A DNA stretch of 8,951 nt from Candidatus Aminicenantota bacterium (GTDB lineage Bacteria > Acidobacteriota > Aminicenantia > Aminicenantales > Saccharicenantaceae), in assembly GCA_022867105.1 (NCBI GenBank), contig JALHVH010000094.1, positions 1-8,951 of the forward strand, read 5' to 3'. The notes beneath the pieces are model-generated. The model saw nothing but the letters and a program-made list of their open reading frames with translations, was not told where the DNA came from and did not search any database. Within the stretch, counting starts at the first letter, position 1, and every line of letters starts with the position of its first letter. Shown one piece after another: positions 7,024 through 8,951 of this stretch. The position numbers and the translations under genes are program-made.

Positions 7024-7032
7024 CCGTTCGGG

Positions 7033-8124
7033 CTAATTCTTTTCCCTTTTGTAGAACGGCGTCGGGACGACCTTCGCCCGGACCTTCTTGTCCCGGATCC
7101 CGATCTCGATCTCCGTTCCCAGGGCCGTTGCCCCGATGGGGAGATACGCTAGGCCGATGGACTTCTTCAGGAACGGGGCGTAGGTCCCCGAGCACACGTC
7201 CGAGACTTTTCGGCCGTCAACGAAGACCGGGTAATGCGGCCGGGGAATCCCCTTATCGACGAGCTCGAAGCCGGCGATCTTCCGGGTCAAACCTTCCGCG
7301 AGCTGCCTCTCAAGGACGACCTTGCCCAGAAAACCGCCCTTTTGGAACTTGCAGATCCACTTCAGGTCCGCTTCGAGGACGGTCGTCTTATCGGTGATGT
7401 CGTTACCGTAGAGCATGAGCTTGGACTCGAGCCGGAGGGTGTCCCTTGCGCCCAGCCCGATGGGCAGGACGTCATGGGGTCTCCCCGCTTCCAGGATGGC
7501 CTCCCAGAGGACCCCGGGGTTCGGGGCGAGGGTGTAGATCTCGAAACCGTCCTCGCCGGTGTATCCCGTGCGGGAGACGAGCGCGTCGATTCCGGCGACC
7601 TTACCGAAGGCGAAGTGGAAGGACTTCATGCCCGCGAGGTCCAGTTCCGTGAGCGGCTGGAGGACCGTCTGGGCCATCGGCCCCTGCAGGGCGAGCTGGG
7701 TATAGGCATCACTCTGGTTCTCCGTTTCCACCGCGAACCCCTTCTTGTGGTCCACGATCCAGGCGTAATCCTTGTCGGCGTTTGACGCGTTGACAACGAG
7801 AAAGTACTTCTCGGGTCCATGGCAGTAAACGAGCATGTCGTCCACGAAGGTCCCCCCCGGAGTCGTCAGGGCTGTGTACTGGACCTGTCCCGGCGCAAGC
7901 CGGGCCGCGTCGTTGGGGGTCAGGTGCTGGACGAAGGCGAGGGCGTCCTGGCCCTGGATCATGACCTCGCCCATGTGGCTGACGTCGAAGAGCCCGGCCC
8001 TGGTGCGGACCGCGATGTGCTCGTCGATAACGCCCTTGTATTCGACAGGCATCTCCCAGCCGAAGAACTCGATGATTTTGGCCCCGGATTTTTTATGGAA
8101 TTCATATAAGCGGGTCCTCTTCAT
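7033..8124 (-). CDS. gcvT: Aminomethyltransferase (glycine cleavage T protein)
   Basis: A 363-residue T protein (E. coli 364). It takes the aminomethyl group from GcvH, transfers the one-carbon unit to tetrahydrofolate as 5,10-methylene-THF, and releases ammonia. Family blocks seen are FFGWEMPVEYKGVIDEH (20-36), AGLFDVSHMGE (43-53), the folate-site GGTFVDDMLVY with the conserved Asp pair at 95-96, VVNASNADKD (110-119), SRTGYTGEDGFEIY (184-197) and PIGLGARDTLRLE (221-233). The C-terminal barrel (about 260-363) is intact and ends with a basic tail. The start ATG has AAGGA seven bases upstream. It is the first gene of the glycine cluster, 42 bases after the DUF3795-like gene, too short a gap to hold a glycine riboswitch. 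It could share that gene's transcript or use a weak promoter near 8150-8190. Confidence 0.97.
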   Translation of the reverse strand: MKRTRLYEFHKKSGAKIIEFFGWEMPVEYKGVIDEHIAVRTRAGLFDVSHMGEVMIQGQDALAFVQHLTPNDAARLAPGQVQYTALTTPGGTFVDDMLVYCHGPEKYFLVVNASNADKDYAWIVDHKKGFAVETENQSDAYTQLALQGPMAQTVLQPLTELDLAGMKSFHFAFGKVAGIDALVSRTGYTGEDGFEIYTLAPNPGVLWEAILEAGRPHDVLPIGLGARDTLRLESKLMLYGNDITDKTTVLEADLKWICKFQKGGFLGKVVLERQLAEGLTRKIAGFELVDKGIPRPHYPVFVDGRKVSDVCSGTYAPFLKKSIGLAYLPIGATALGTEIEIGIRDKKVRAKVVPTPFYKREKN

Positions 8125-8166
8125 GATGGCTTCCTTTTTTGATGAGTGAACTATTTAAGTATCACA

Positions 8167-8661
8167 TTAGCACCGATGAATCAACCCTCTGATTTCGTCG
8201 AGAGTGGCCTTTGCCTCAGGCACGTTTTTCAAAAAAGCAGACAGTTTCTCACACGGGTATTCGTCGCAATAGGCGCAGTTCTTCACGTTCTTTTCCTTCC
8301 CGCACTTCCTGATCTCGCATTTGCCGCAATAATCAAAAAGCCTTGACGACTGGGAAGTGCAGCCATCACAGTTGATATCGCCGGGCTTGATTTCCGCATT
8401 AAACATCTCGGACCATTTCTTGGCGGTCTCCTCACGCATCTTGTCGTCATTTTTCTGGGTCGCGATGAACGTCGGGCACTCGGAACACCCGATCCCGCAA
8501 AAGGCAATCATTTTCTCCTGTTCAGGGGTCGCCGTTTGCGCTCCCCGGCTTCCGGCCGCCGGGGCCGCTTCCTTTCCTCGGAGCCAGGCGGGCAAATGGA
8601 AAACCGATAAGACCGCCAGCACGCAGGTTTTCAGGAAATCCTTTCGCGTCAGTTTTTTCAT
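8167..8661 (-). CDS. Cysteine-rich DUF3795-like protein with Tat-like leader
   Basis: A 164-residue protein of unknown function. After residue 50 it shows the DUF3795 pattern: CGIGCSEC (Cys55, 59, 62), CDGC (98, 101), CGKCEIRKC (112, 115, 120) and CAYCDEYPC (129, 132, 137), plus a C-terminal Cys164. This spacing suggests Zn or Fe-S binding; the ligand is not known. The N-terminus has basic residues, then TRKDFLK (5-11), close to the Tat consensus S/T-R-R-x-F-L-K but with Lys for the second Arg. A hydrophobic stretch (13-27) and an Ala/Gly/Pro-rich linker containing a possible APA-type cleavage site follow. Export is therefore inferred, not certain. The start has AGGAGG eight bases upstream. 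Codon use looks more AT-rich than in the gcv genes, and its link to glycine metabolism is unclear. Confidence 0.75.
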   Translation of the reverse strand: MKKLTRKDFLKTCVLAVLSVFHLPAWLRGKEAAPAAGSRGAQTATPEQEKMIAFCGIGCSECPTFIATQKNDDKMREETAKKWSEMFNAEIKPGDINCDGCTSQSSRLFDYCGKCEIRKCGKEKNVKNCAYCDEYPCEKLSAFLKNVPEAKATLDEIRGLIHRC

Positions 8662-8782
8662 CGAAGGATCCTCCTCTCATCTGATCTAATTCGCCATTTA
8701 TCATACCGGACTCCATAGCCCTAATGTTAAAGAATTATTTCGCCAAATGCCGGATCCAGCTCGGCGCTTGGACTCCGCTGAT
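8662..8782. other. Intergenic region upstream of the DUF3795 gene
   Basis: This 121-base stretch is more AT-rich than the operon. It carries the ribosome binding site of the DUF3795 gene and the tentative promoter. The heptamer GGACTCC occurs twice (8708-8714 and 8770-8776). I see no glycine-riboswitch core, no T-run terminator and no tRNA here. Confidence 0.5.
8700..8730 (-). promoter_or_regulatory. Possible promoter for the DUF3795 gene and glycine operon
   Basis: On the minus strand, TTAACA (8730-8725, five of six matches to the -35 consensus) is followed after 19 bases by TATGAT (8705-8700, five of six matches to the -10 consensus). This would start transcription about 30 bases before the DUF3795 gene. 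The spacer is longer than the preferred 17, so the call is tentative. No other convincing promoter was seen between the partial gene at the right edge and gcvT. Confidence 0.35.
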
Positions 8783-8950
8783 TCATGTCACCCGTAAAAC
8801 GATCCCTGCAATCGCCGTCACGAGTGCTAGATTCATGGCAACTACATATGAGTAGAATAACGGCCCTGAGCGCCCCGTCTCCTGCCGCGTGATATCTCTA
8901 TACTGGCCGAGGTACTTGCTCAGAATCAGAAACCTAAGAAAAATCCAATT
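8783..8950 (-). CDS. C-terminal end of a putative membrane protein (partial)
   Basis: An open minus-strand frame enters at the right edge and ends with TGA at 8785-8783, giving 55 residues with no start in the window. It begins with the hydrophobic NWIFLRFLIL and has a charged middle (QYRDITRQETGR). It ends with LFYSYVVAMNLALVTAIAGI, which looks like a transmembrane helix (residues 31-50), followed by VLRVT. The hydrophobic-charged-hydrophobic layout suggests the tail of a membrane protein, but no family is recognised. Codon choice is less GC-biased than in the gcv genes, and so short a frame could be open by chance. Confidence 0.4.
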   Translation of the reverse strand, partial: NWIFLRFLILSKYLGQYRDITRQETGRSGPLFYSYVVAMNLALVTAIAGIVLRVT

Positions 8951-8951
8951 G

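Noticed and set aside
8156..8184. Possible promoter directly before gcvT (TTGATT at 8184-8179 with TACTTA or GATACT).
   Set aside because: With a 17-base spacer the -10 matches poorly; the better -10 needs a 15-base spacer. It is not strong enough to list as a feature.
1..8951. CRISPR arrays, insertion sequences, tRNA or rRNA genes, phage or defence modules.
   Set aside because: I saw no regularly spaced repeats, transposase, terminal inverted repeats, tRNA cloverleaf, rRNA sequence or defence-related domain in the window.

Overview
The window is a bacterial chromosomal segment with fairly high GC and NTG starts preceded by clear Shine-Dalgarno sequences. It is dominated by one minus-strand operon centred on glycine. 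The P-protein is split (separate gcvPA and gcvPB) and the glycyl-tRNA synthetase is the alpha2beta2 type (glyQ plus glyS). This points to a non-enterobacterial lineage, perhaps an anaerobic Acidobacteriota/Aminicenantes-like or deltaproteobacterial-like organism. The taxonomic guess is inference and weak.

Layout, left to right. Positions 1-373 hold no recognisable gene. Bases 1-212 contain several nested inverted repeats that could form a rod-like RNA, and 272-301 carry a good sigma-70-type promoter. A plus-strand gene for a single-domain PilZ (c-di-GMP receptor) protein follows at 374-808. Its stop codon overlaps that of the convergent gene glyS by 4 bp. From 8124 down to 805 on the minus strand, in transcription order, lie gcvT, gcvH, gcvPA, gcvPB, glyQ and glyS. 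The last four are coupled by a 4-bp overlap, a zero-base junction and a 1-bp overlap. Upstream of gcvT (8167-8661, minus) is a cysteine-rich DUF3795-like protein with a Tat-like leader. Farther upstream, a membrane-protein C-terminus (8783-8950, minus) runs off the right edge.

How the genes work together: GcvP (PA+PB) decarboxylates glycine, GcvH carries the aminomethyl group on its lipoyl arm, and GcvT passes the one-carbon unit to tetrahydrofolate and releases ammonia. GlyQ/GlyS charge tRNA-Gly with the same amino acid. The operon therefore joins glycine breakdown (or reductive synthesis) to glycine use in translation. The dihydrolipoamide dehydrogenase (L-protein) is not in the window, and no glycine riboswitch was recognised near the 5' end of the cluster.

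I did not find a clearly new system. The items most worth a second look are the structured segment at 1-212, the terminator-less convergent overlap of glyS and pilZ, the leader-bearing DUF3795 protein, and the GC-rich hairpin with 10-nt phased repeats between gcvT and gcvH.
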